Positions 54,723 to 64,000 of a DNA stretch of 64,000 bases are shown piece by piece. The notes below the pieces were generated by a model, which was not told the DNA's origin, made no database searches, and saw only the letters and a program-made list of their open reading frames with translations. Location: positions 1-64,000 of the forward strand of contig NZ_VTVA01000016.1 of the NCBI RefSeq assembly GCF_008638345.1. The letters are read 5' to 3'. The translations under genes and the position numbers were made by a program. Within the stretch, counting starts at the first letter, position 1; every line of letters starts with the position of its first letter. The stretch is from Pseudomonas saliphila (GTDB taxonomy: Bacteria; Pseudomonadota; Gammaproteobacteria; Pseudomonadales; Pseudomonadaceae).

Positions 54723-55421
54723 GTGAACTTCAATTTCCAGGCGATAGGCCGGGTCGACTCGTGTTTCCGGGAGAAATTCGCAATCCCCCGCCAGCCTCGT
54801 CTGGCACCCGCGTCGCGCGCCATCATTGAGCTGCTTGCTCCCTATGATCAGCACGAGGCAACGGAAGGTCTGGAATCAGTCAGTCACATCTGGGTATTGT
54901 TCGTCTTCCATGCGGCGCCCTCCGGTGAAGCGCACTTGAGGGTACGGCCACCCCGGCTGGGTGGTAACCGCAAAATCGGCGTCTTCGCCAGCCGCGCCAC
55001 CCACCGACCCAACCCGATTGGCCAATCGGTAGTTACCCTCGAAGCCGTCGAGCCCGGTCGGCTGCTGATCTCCGGGCACGATCTGCTGCACGGCACACCG
55101 GTGCTGGATATCAAGCCCTACGTGCCCTATGTCGACGCCGTGCCCCATGCGACCAACGCTCTGGCCGCCGCTGCGCCGGCGCTAATCGAGGTTCAATGGA
55201 CGCCGGAGGCGCTGCGCCAGGCACAGGAGCATGCTCAGCGACTCCAACAGCCGGTTGTCGAACTGGTCGAACAATGCCTGGCGCAGGACCCCAAACCCGC
55301 CTATCAGCAACCCAGTCCGGACCGTTGGTACGGCGCATTGTTCTGGGATTTCAATGTCACCTGGCATTACCCCTCAGCCGATAGCATCTGCGTGCTTGGG
55401 CTGTTACCCGCCAAACATTGA
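54723..55421 (+). CDS. trmO: TrmO, tRNA t6A37 N6-methyltransferase
   Basis: A 232-residue protein of the TsaA/TrmO family, which methylates N6-threonylcarbamoyladenosine at position 37 of some tRNAs (m6t6A) using S-adenosylmethionine. Markers are IGRVDSCFREKFAIPRQP near residues 7-24, VSHIWVLFVFH near residue 52, VRPPRLGGNRKIGVFASRA near residue 75 and TRRPNPIG-like THRPNPIGQS near residue 95, then DIKPYVPYVD. It starts at a GTG two bases after the hydrolase stop. Full-length for the family. Confidence 0.92.
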   Translation: MNFNFQAIGRVDSCFREKFAIPRQPRLAPASRAIIELLAPYDQHEATEGLESVSHIWVLFVFHAAPSGEAHLRVRPPRLGGNRKIGVFASRATHRPNPIGQSVVTLEAVEPGRLLISGHDLLHGTPVLDIKPYVPYVDAVPHATNALAAAAPALIEVQWTPEALRQAQEHAQRLQQPVVELVEQCLAQDPKPAYQQPSPDRWYGALFWDFNVTWHYPSADSICVLGLLPAKH

Positions 55422-55488
55422 GATGGGGTGTTCTGCATCACCCACCGTGCAATAATCAGCTTTTCCCCACTAGCGGAGTGTCCAACTG

Positions 55489-55851
55489 ATGATTGATCTG
55501 GGTCACGTTGCCCTGCTGATTCTGGCGCTCTGGGCCGGCACCTGGATATGGCAGAGCGTGGGCCTGCGCGACCGCGCTCTGGAGCAGGTGCGCCGTCATT
55601 GCAGCAAGGCCGATGTCCAGTTGCTGGATGAAAGCATTGCACTGATCCGCATCAGACCGGGCCGCAACCGTAGCGGTCGGGTGGGCCTGATCCGACGCTA
55701 TGGCTTCGAGTTCAGCGTAACCGGAGAACGTCGTTACCCCGGCTATATCGAGCTGCACGGGGGCAGACTGCTCAACCTGGAGCTGGCGCCTCATCCGTTT
55801 CCCGGCGCATGCCCGGATGAACCGCCGTCCAACGTTCATTCCCTGCGCTAG
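55489..55851 (+). CDS. DUF3301 family membrane-anchored protein
   Basis: A 120-residue protein with a single N-terminal membrane helix (LGHVALLILALWAGTWIW, about residues 4-21) followed by a basic helical segment (RDRALEQVRRHCSKADVQLL) and strands with RYGFEFSVTGERRYPGYIEL (partly: FEFSVTGERRYPGYIEL, about 85-101). This is the DUF3301 pattern of Pseudomonas and relatives. The function is unknown. Confidence 0.85.
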   Translation: MIDLGHVALLILALWAGTWIWQSVGLRDRALEQVRRHCSKADVQLLDESIALIRIRPGRNRSGRVGLIRRYGFEFSVTGERRYPGYIELHGGRLLNLELAPHPFPGACPDEPPSNVHSLR

Positions 55852-55899
55852 GGAATCCGCCTGGGTTCGCGTCTAACCTGATCAGCTGGATCGCCGCTT

Positions 55900-55915
55900 C
55901 GTTCCACGTGGAACC
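55900..55915. promoter_or_regulatory. parS chromosome-partitioning site
   Basis: The palindrome GTTCCACGTGGAAC (55901-55914), in the context C...C, matches the Pseudomonas parS consensus (TGTTCCACGTGGAACA/C) at all core positions. parS is bound by ParB, which loads SMC and segregates the origin region. It lies between two genes, about 5 kb from glmU and the atp genes, which agrees with an origin-proximal location. Its presence is direct; function is by established consensus. Confidence 0.85.
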
Positions 55916-56041
55916 TGTCGGCAAGCGGGCGACGATAGCCTTTCAGGCTGCGACCAATTCGACAGACCCCGAAGCAAAATTCCGCCACTCTGTCATTTGA
56001 TTGTGCGACGGCTTTCGACCACCACCTTTCAGGGCATGGCC

Positions 56042-57013
56042 ATGCTTGAACAGATCCCCACGCATCTCATCTCTGGACCACTCGGATCCGGTAAGACGAC
56101 CTTGCTGCGACATCTCATCTCGGAGCGGCCGGAAGGCGAGCGATGGGCGATTCTCATCAATGAGTTTGGCGAGGTAGGTATCGATGCGGCCTTGCTGCAG
56201 AACGATGACGAGGGCGTGAGCCTGGCGGAAGTGCCTGGCGGCTGCCTCTGCTGCGTGAACGGCTTGCCGTTCCAGGTCGGCCTGAGTCGGTTATTACGGC
56301 GTACTCGCCCTGATCGACTTTTTATTGAAGCCTCTGGCCTTGGGCACCCGGCCGCACTTCTGTCGCAGCTGGGCAACTTCCCGTGGAAGGACGTACTCGC
56401 ACTGCAACCCATGCTGATGGTGCTCGATGCACACGCCCTGCATAGCGGAAAAGCCTTGCCCGATGCACAGCAGTCGGCCTTATCCGGAGCCGGATTGCTG
56501 ATTCTGAACAAATCGGCCGAGTTGAGTATGCCAGACCGCAAAGCAGTGCTCGCCGGGCTGGAGACCAGTGCTCCAGCTTACTGGTGTCAACACAGCCAGT
56601 TGCCCTGGGAAAACGTACCGCGGCAGACAGGGCCGTTATCCGTTGCGCCTGCTCTGGATGATTTGCCTGACACCCCTGCCGGGCCTGGGATGCTCTGGCG
56701 CACCGTGGATGACTGGCACCGTCGCGAATCCAGTCGGGATGTCTGGTACAGCATTGGGTGGCAGATTCATCCGGCGCAGCAGTTCAAACGTCAGGCGTTG
56801 GAGGAGTGGTTAAGCGAGTCGGACTGGCAACGAGCCAAGGGCATCGCGCACACCGAGGATGGCTGGATGAGCTTCAATGGCACCGGTGAAAACACTTTGA
56901 ACTGGCAACCCAGCCCCTGGCGCAATGACAATCGAATCGAACTGCTGATGACCCAGCGGCCTGACCCGCGACAATTGGAAAGCGGCTTGCAGGCAGCGCG
57001 ACGTAAACAGTAA
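56042..57013 (+). CDS. CobW/COG0523-family GTPase (metal chaperone)
   Basis: A 323-residue G3E GTPase. Walker A GPLGSGKTTLLRHL is near residues 9-22, the metal-binding CxCC motif GGCLCCVNG near residue 67, the switch-like EASGLGHP near residue 98, and a guanine-specificity element LNKSA near residue 160. The C terminus is a CobW_C-like domain. COG0523 proteins deliver zinc or other metals to client proteins. No Zur box was seen upstream. ATG 56042 with AGGG is preferred over the upstream MIVRRLS start at 55997. Confidence 0.85.
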   Translation: MLEQIPTHLISGPLGSGKTTLLRHLISERPEGERWAILINEFGEVGIDAALLQNDDEGVSLAEVPGGCLCCVNGLPFQVGLSRLLRRTRPDRLFIEASGLGHPAALLSQLGNFPWKDVLALQPMLMVLDAHALHSGKALPDAQQSALSGAGLLILNKSAELSMPDRKAVLAGLETSAPAYWCQHSQLPWENVPRQTGPLSVAPALDDLPDTPAGPGMLWRTVDDWHRRESSRDVWYSIGWQIHPAQQFKRQALEEWLSESDWQRAKGIAHTEDGWMSFNGTGENTLNWQPSPWRNDNRIELLMTQRPDPRQLESGLQAARRKQ

Positions 57014-57042
57014 AGTCTGGCTTTTATAATCGCCGATACCCT

Positions 57043-57438
57043 ATGAAGCAAAAACTGCTCGCACCCATATTGTTGCTATGTCTCACGGCTGAGATTCAGG
57101 CTGCGGCTTGCCTGATCGAGTCAGATGACGATCACCAGCCGATACGGTTGTGCCAGGAGAACATTAATATTCCCCAGAATCTCTTCACGGAAAACTTCTG
57201 TCGACCGAATATTCCAGACCGTAGCTTCGCGATCAGTACCGTTGAAGCCTGTCCGGGCGACGCCTATGGCGTTTGTGAAGGCTCACGCACAGAAGGGGTC
57301 GGCTACCAGCAATCGATCTACTACTACTCCAACGCCACTGACGCGCCCGTATTGAAAGCTTATTGTGAAAAGATCAGCCAGGGCCGATGGGTTGAGCCCG
57401 GCGCGACACCAGACAGCGGGCGTGATCCGGAAACCTGA
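57043..57438 (+). CDS. Secreted cysteine-containing hypothetical protein
   Basis: A 131-residue protein with a Sec signal peptide (MKQKLLAPILLLCLTAEIQA, residues 1-20) and six cysteines in the mature part (CLIES, LCQEN, FCRPN, ACPGD, VCEGS, YCEKI), suggesting three disulfides in the periplasm. No family is recognised. It lies 29 bases after the CobW-like gene and could share its transcript. Confidence 0.7.
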   Translation: MKQKLLAPILLLCLTAEIQAAACLIESDDDHQPIRLCQENINIPQNLFTENFCRPNIPDRSFAISTVEACPGDAYGVCEGSRTEGVGYQQSIYYYSNATDAPVLKAYCEKISQGRWVEPGATPDSGRDPET

Positions 57439-57439
57439 T

Positions 57440-57901
57440 TCATTGCGCTGGCGCTGAACGGTGACTGACAGATCCAAGGTCCAGCGGCATACCTGCTTCG
57501 AGTCCGAGCCGGGATGCTGTTCCGGCGGGCAGCTCAATAACAAACCGCATCGGCCGTTCGACCCTGTAGATATCGCAGGGCGTCGCGCTACAGGGCGGTA
57601 CCTCGGTAAAAATCTTCACCAGCCTGCTCTGCTCATCGACAAACAGCAGATCGAGGCTGATCAGCATGTTGCGCATCCAGATCGCCGGGGTCGTGTCCGG
57701 TGGGAAATCAAACAGCATGCCTTCGTTGGCAGCCAGATGCTCTCTACCCATCAGCCCCTGACGACGACTTGCCGGATCATCCACCAGCTCCAAATCAAAG
57801 ACCTCGCCACCCAGTTCAACCTGCAGCGGATCTGCTTGTACGGTCATTACCGCTAGCAAGGCCACCAGCGAGCACATCCGGATCAGCCAGATTTTTTTCA
57901 C
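57440..57901 (-). CDS. DUF192 family secreted protein
   Basis: A 153-residue protein. A Sec signal (about residues 1-23, ending VQA) is followed by a DUF192 domain with DPASRRQGLMGREHL near residue 42, GMLFDFPPD near residue 60, and WMRNMLISLDLLFVDE near residue 75. The function of DUF192 is unknown. It is convergent with the preceding secreted-protein gene and their ends nearly touch. Confidence 0.9.
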   Translation of the reverse strand: MKKIWLIRMCSLVALLAVMTVQADPLQVELGGEVFDLELVDDPASRRQGLMGREHLAANEGMLFDFPPDTTPAIWMRNMLISLDLLFVDEQSRLVKIFTEVPPCSATPCDIYRVERPMRFVIELPAGTASRLGLEAGMPLDLGSVSHRSAPAQ

Positions 57902-57997
57902 TACGTATCCTTTAATCAGTCCGGATCCAAAACCGGTAGCCTGAGAATGTAACAGCAGGCGTAGCCTTCAGCCAGAATCAGGTTCTACACGGACCCG

Positions 57998-59182
57998 TCA
58001 GCGATAGAGGTCCGCCCGGGTCAGGGGCAGCGAATGCCCACCGTCAGTACGTGGCTTGACCGCCAGTATCTGATGCAGGTTCATCCAGTTGCGTTTGAAG
58101 CCATATGCACAGCCTGCGAGATAGATCCGCCAGATCCGCAGCGTCTTGTCCGGAACGAAGCTCGCTGCGTCCACCAGACCATTTTCCAGATTGCGGCTCC
58201 AATGTTCCAGCGTCATTGCGTAGTGCAAGCGCAGACTTTCCACATCAACCACTTCCAGCCCCTGATCACTCATCTGGGCTATCGCGGTGGATAGATGGGG
58301 TAGTTCTCCGTGGGGAAACACGTAGCGCCCGATGAATTTGCCTGCGCCACGGCTAACAGGCCTACCATCGACATGTCTGGCAGTGATGCCATGGTTCAGT
58401 GCCAGGCCACCCGGTTTGAGCTGCTCAAACAGGATGCGGAAATATTCCGGCAGATTGGCATGGCCGACATGCTCAAACATTCCCACGCTGACGACCTTGT
58501 CGAACGAACCGTCTGCCGGCAGATCACGGTAGTCCAACAACTCCAGCTGGATCTCCTTGGTCAGGCCCTCACGGCTTACTCTATCGTTTGCCAGTTCAAG
58601 CTGCGATTTGCTCAGGGTGATGCCGTACACCTGCACTCCGTAATGCTTGGCCGCGTGCCTGGCCAACCCGCCCCAACCGCAACCAACATCCAGCAAACGC
58701 TCGCCCGGCTGGAGGCGCAACTTGCGACACAGATGGTCCAGCTTCTGTATTTGAGCCTGGGCCAGGCTGTCATCCGGGCTGTGAAAATAGGCGCACGAAT
58801 ACACCATCTCCGGATCGAGCCAGAGCTTGTAGAAATCATTGGAGAGATCGTAATGGTAGGCAATAGCCTCAGCGTCCAGCTGCTTGTCGTGCGCAGTGCG
58901 TTCCGGCGGCTTCTCACTGGCCTCACCGAGCAGGCCCTGACTCAGGCGATCCGCGACCTCGATGACATCCATAATCTGTCCACGCACTTCGATCCGCTGG
59001 TCGATGTAGGCCTCGCCCAGCTTATCCAGACTCGGTTCCTTCAGCTCCGCCAGCAGCGACAGATCGTTGATCTCAAGTGTGACGGTGGGTGAGGGGCCAA
59101 GATCCATGCTCGGACCGCCCTTCATCTCGACCCTCAGCGGCAGTTTGAGCCGGCTGAGGCTTTCCGATAGTTGCGCAAACAT
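57998..59182 (-). CDS. cfa: Cyclopropane-fatty-acyl-phospholipid synthase
   Basis: A 394-residue SAM-dependent enzyme that adds a methylene bridge to unsaturated acyl chains of membrane phospholipids. The AdoMet site is LLDVGCGWGGLARHAAKHYG (about residues 160-179), followed by GITLSKSQ and, in the lipid-binding part, MFEHVGHANL and LNHGIT near residue 260. The N-terminal helical domain is of the usual size. Two related types exist in pseudomonads; this is the shorter N-domain type. Likely involved in stationary-phase and solvent stress resistance. Confidence 0.92.
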   Translation of the reverse strand: MFAQLSESLSRLKLPLRVEMKGGPSMDLGPSPTVTLEINDLSLLAELKEPSLDKLGEAYIDQRIEVRGQIMDVIEVADRLSQGLLGEASEKPPERTAHDKQLDAEAIAYHYDLSNDFYKLWLDPEMVYSCAYFHSPDDSLAQAQIQKLDHLCRKLRLQPGERLLDVGCGWGGLARHAAKHYGVQVYGITLSKSQLELANDRVSREGLTKEIQLELLDYRDLPADGSFDKVVSVGMFEHVGHANLPEYFRILFEQLKPGGLALNHGITARHVDGRPVSRGAGKFIGRYVFPHGELPHLSTAIAQMSDQGLEVVDVESLRLHYAMTLEHWSRNLENGLVDAASFVPDKTLRIWRIYLAGCAYGFKRNWMNLHQILAVKPRTDGGHSLPLTRADLYR

Positions 59183-59335
59183 CAGGGATATCTCCTGTTC
59201 AGGTCAGATATACCCATTGAATATAGATGAGCCTGCGCAAATATCTATTTTGTACGAACCGAGCGACGGCTGAGGTGCGTCGAGACCGAACGTTGAACGC
59301 GGATTGCCGCTTCGCTTGCAGGACGAGGGAGGTGG

Positions 59336-59360
59336 GCCCGCACAGAAACCGGGTGCGGGC
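59336..59360 (-). terminator. Hairpin downstream of glmU
   Basis: GCCCGCAC and GTGCGGGC form an eight-pair stem 10 bases beyond the glmU stop. No T-tract follows, so it is a weak terminator candidate or a 3'-end stabiliser. Confidence 0.4.
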
Positions 59361-59369
59361 CTGCGTGGG

Positions 59370-60734
59370 TCACTTTTGGCGGGTGGGGCGCTTCCAGCCT
59401 TCGATATTGCGCTGCCGACCACGGGCGACGCCCAGGGCTCCAGCGGGAACATCGGCGGTAATGGTGGAACCGGCTGCAGTCGTGGCCAGATCGCCCACGC
59501 TGACGGGCGCCACCAAGGCAGTGTTGGACCCGATAAACGCACCCTCACCAATCAGCGTCATGAACTTGTTCACACCATCGTAGTTGCAGGTAATAGTGCC
59601 TGCCCCCACATTGGCATGCTTGCCGACGCGTGCATCGCCCACATAGGACAGGTGGTTGATCTTCGCACCCTCACCAATCTCGGCTTTTTTGGTTTCGACA
59701 AAATTGCCCACCTTGGCCGTGCGTTGCAGCACCGTACCGGGTCGAAGGCGTGCATAAGGCCCGATGTCGCAACGTTCGCCGACCTGTGCGCCCTCGATGT
59801 GACTGAACGCCTTGATAACCGTACCGGCGTCAATCTGGCAATCCTTGAGTACGCAATTCGGACCGATATGGACGTTATCACCGATGGTCACGCGTCCTTC
59901 CAGCACCACGTTGATATCCATGAAGATATCGCGACCGACGATGGCCTCGCCCCGCACATCCAGGCGCGCCGGGTCAGCCAGGGTTACACCCTGCTCCATG
60001 AGCCGCAGCGCTTGCTGCTGTTGCCAGGCGCGCTCGAGCACGGACAGCTGTTGCCGGTTGTTGGCGCCCATCACTTCGAGCTCGTCGTCAGGCTGTGCGA
60101 CCTCCACGGCGACTGACTGGGACACTGCCAGAGCCACTACATCGGTCAGGTAATATTCGCCCTGGGCATTGTCATTGGACAGACTGCCCAGCCAATCGGC
60201 CGCGCGTGTGCCCGGCAATGCCATGATGCCGGTGTTGCCTTCAGTGATGAGCAGTTGCTCTGGACTCGCGTCTTTCTGCTCGACGATCGCTTGTACGCTT
60301 GCGGTCGCATCACGGAGGATACGTCCGTAGCCCGTCGGGTTCGCCATCTCCACGGTCAACAAACCCAGGCTAGCGCTCCCGGCCTGCTGACTCAGCCTGC
60401 TGAGGGTTTCAGCGCGCAGCAAGGGCACGTCGCCGTACAGCACGAGAATCTGCTCGGCGGCCGAAATATGCGGCAACGCCTGCGCCACCGCGTGGCCGGT
60501 GCCCAACTGCTCGGTCTGCATCACCCAGTTGATATCCGCCGCATCAAGCGTCTCGCGCACCTGTTCGGCGCCGTGGCCGATAACCACGTGGATCTTCATT
60601 GGCGATAGTTGCCGGGCACAATCGATGACGTGGCCGAGCATGGGCTTACCCGCTATCGGATGGAGAACCTTGGGCAAGGCAGAACGCATGCGGGTGCCTT
60701 GTCCCGCGGCGAGGATGACTACGTGCAGATTCAT
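59370..60734 (-). CDS. glmU: GlmU, bifunctional UDP-GlcNAc pyrophosphorylase/acetyltransferase
   Basis: A 454-residue enzyme making UDP-N-acetylglucosamine for peptidoglycan and LPS. The N-terminal uridyltransferase has [19 protein letters not shown] near residues 8-26 and GDVPLL near residue 103. The C-terminal left-handed beta-helix with hexapeptide repeats has [13 protein letters not shown] and the acetyltransferase [21 protein letters not shown], key histidine in the last part near residue 360. ATG 60734 is chosen; the longer frame is not supported. Placement after atpC is standard for Pseudomonas. Confidence 0.96.
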   Translation of the reverse strand: MNLHVVILAAGQGTRMRSALPKVLHPIAGKPMLGHVIDCARQLSPMKIHVVIGHGAEQVRETLDAADINWVMQTEQLGTGHAVAQALPHISAAEQILVLYGDVPLLRAETLSRLSQQAGSASLGLLTVEMANPTGYGRILRDATASVQAIVEQKDASPEQLLITEGNTGIMALPGTRAADWLGSLSNDNAQGEYYLTDVVALAVSQSVAVEVAQPDDELEVMGANNRQQLSVLERAWQQQQALRLMEQGVTLADPARLDVRGEAIVGRDIFMDINVVLEGRVTIGDNVHIGPNCVLKDCQIDAGTVIKAFSHIEGAQVGERCDIGPYARLRPGTVLQRTAKVGNFVETKKAEIGEGAKINHLSYVGDARVGKHANVGAGTITCNYDGVNKFMTLIGEGAFIGSNTALVAPVSVGDLATTAAGSTITADVPAGALGVARGRQRNIEGWKRPTRQK

Positions 60735-60899
60735 TGATCCGTTCCTGGGATGTGGTATTGATGAGGGCAATGATAGAAGCCGCGAGCCGATGGCCGCAAG
60801 CGACGCCCGGGATGGATGCCAACTCTGGGAAGCCCGTTGGTCTGTTCCAGCGGTCTAGCCGTTTCGCTTTCTGTGGATCTGACCAGATAGCCAGACAGT

Positions 60900-60922
60900 A
60901 AAAAGGCAGCCGAAGCTGCCTT
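60900..60922 (-). terminator. Intrinsic terminator after atpC
   Basis: On the minus strand, GGCAGC-TTCG-GCTGCC is followed by TTTTT: a UUCG tetraloop hairpin with a U-tract, 10 bases beyond the atpC stop. It should end the atp operon transcript and separate it from glmU. Confidence 0.88.
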
Positions 60923-60931
60923 TGTCTGAAC

Positions 60932-61375
60932 TCAGCGGTTGTTAACTGCTGGTCCGCCATACTTTTTGCGAAGCTCCTGCACGGTACGCAATTGCGCAGC
61001 GGCCTCGGCAAGTCGCACGGAAGCGGCACCATAATCAAACTCGGCACCTTTCTCGCTCAGCGCGGCCTCGGCAGCTTTTTTCGCCTCGACGGCAGCTGCT
61101 TCGTCAATGTCACCTGCACGGATAGCCGTGTCGGCAAGCACCTTGACCATGCTCGGCTGAATCTCGATGAACCCGCCAGAGATGTAGAACACCTCTTCGC
61201 TGCGATCCTGCTTGATCACCCGAACCGGACCCGGCTTGAGGTCGGTCAGCAACGGCGTGTGACCGGGCAGAATACCCAGATCACCCATGTTGCCGTGTGC
61301 TACGACCATCTCGACCAGGCCTGAAAACAGCTCTTCTTCCGCGCTAACGATATCGCAGTGCACTGTCATAGCCAT
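60932..61375 (-). CDS. atpC: ATP synthase epsilon subunit
   Basis: A 147-residue F1 epsilon subunit. The N-terminal beta-sandwich has [17 protein letters not shown] at its start, [19 protein letters not shown] near residue 30 and [19 protein letters not shown] near residue 65; a C-terminal helical hairpin follows. It links the catalytic head to the rotor and inhibits ATP hydrolysis. It is last in the atp operon. ATG 61375 has GAGG. Confidence 0.95.
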   Translation of the reverse strand: MAMTVHCDIVSAEEELFSGLVEMVVAHGNMGDLGILPGHTPLLTDLKPGPVRVIKQDRSEEVFYISGGFIEIQPSMVKVLADTAIRAGDIDEAAAVEAKKAAEAALSEKGAEFDYGAASVRLAEAAAQLRTVQELRKKYGGPAVNNR

Positions 61376-61392
61376 TTCATTGCCTCGATTCT

Positions 61393-61412
61393 GCGCCCGC
61401 TTGCGCGGGCGC
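61393..61412. repeat. Hairpin between atpD and atpC
   Basis: GCGCCCGC and GCGGGCGC pair around a four-base loop in the 42-base atpD-atpC gap. There is no T-tract. It may tune the relative expression of the two subunits. Confidence 0.5.
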
Positions 61413-61417
61413 TAGCA

Positions 61418-63705
<2,288 letters not shown>

Positions 63706-63760
63706 GTCACACCTCAATTGCACGATACGGGATGCGACCATGTCGCACCCCGCAGTGGGC

Positions 63761-64000
63761 TTACCAGCTCTGGGTCGCCTTGAAGTTCTCGATGCCAGAC
63801 TTGATACCGGCTTCGATCTCGTCGTTGTAGTCGCCCTTCACGTTGATCTGGGCCAGCAAATCGGCCTTGTCACGTTTGAAGTAAGCGAGCAGCGCCTTCT
63901 CGAACGCCCCAACCTTGTTCAGCTCGACGTCGGTCAGGAAGCCTTTCTCAGCCGCATACAAACTGATTGCCATTTCGGCGACTGACATGGGCGCGTACTG
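63761..64000 (-). CDS. atpA: ATP synthase alpha subunit (C-terminal part only)
   Basis: The frame runs off the right edge. The final 80 codons match the C terminus of F1 alpha: [20 protein letters not shown], then a helical segment ending FKATQSW. The catalytic-interface and P-loop regions lie outside the window. It is the first visible gene of the atp operon in the direction of transcription. Confidence 0.95.
   Translation of the reverse strand, partial: QYAPMSVAEMAISLYAAEKGFLTDVELNKVGAFEKALLAYFKRDKADLLAQINVKGDYNDEIEAGIKSGIENFKATQSW

Overview
The window reads as a chromosomal segment of a Pseudomonas-lineage gammaproteobacterium, probably a marine or environmental one. The evidence is the atpA-atpG-atpD-atpC-glmU order at the right end, a ttgR/ttgABC-type RND efflux locus with a recognisable TtgR-like operator, and a Pseudomonas-type parS palindrome at about 55.9 kb. 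The parS site and the atp genes suggest the right half lies fairly near the replication origin. The species cannot be fixed from sequence alone.

Left accessory region (1-15.9 kb): this looks like the right-hand part of an integrated defence island. It holds a tight three-gene cassette (DEDDh exonuclease, HAD phosphatase, calcineurin-like phosphoesterase), two MbcA/ParS/Xre-type antitoxins without a visible RES toxin, a decayed WYL regulator (5' truncated and frameshifted), and a complete Wadjet-type SMC anti-plasmid operon jetABCD. After these comes a three-gene integration module with two very large tyrosine recombinases and a small protein with a ParB-like core. The island ends at a 5'-truncated 3' fragment of tRNA-Arg(CCG), the expected scar of integration into a tRNA gene. 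The intact tRNA should lie left of the window.

Transition zone (16-27 kb): an EmrAB-like drug exporter, a YhhN membrane protein, a PLD-nuclease/DEAD-helicase/DUF3427 gene split by one in-frame ochre codon, a DUF2254 membrane protein, and a KaiC-like double ATPase directly followed by a single-domain response regulator.

Phosphorus block (27.1-36.6 kb, minus strand): a compact seven-gene operon encoding a TonB-dependent receptor, a beta-propeller phytase lipoprotein, ExbB, ExbD, TonB, PhoX and a secreted metallophosphoesterase. A good Pho box with a correctly spaced -10 lies upstream of the receptor gene. I infer a self-contained system, induced by phosphate starvation, for capturing and hydrolysing phytate or other organophosphates.

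Remaining core-like region (36.8-64 kb): a GGDEF protein with a degenerate motif coupled to an AraC regulator; small proteins; a GH79-like lipoprotein; a C-terminal phospholipase-D remnant; ttgR and ttgABC; a DUF533 protein; a response regulator-TPR/histidine kinase pair; acyl-CoA synthetase; alpha/beta hydrolase; TrmO; DUF3301; parS; a CobW-like GTPase; DUF192; cyclopropane fatty acid synthase; glmU; and the distal atp operon with a UUCG terminator after atpC.
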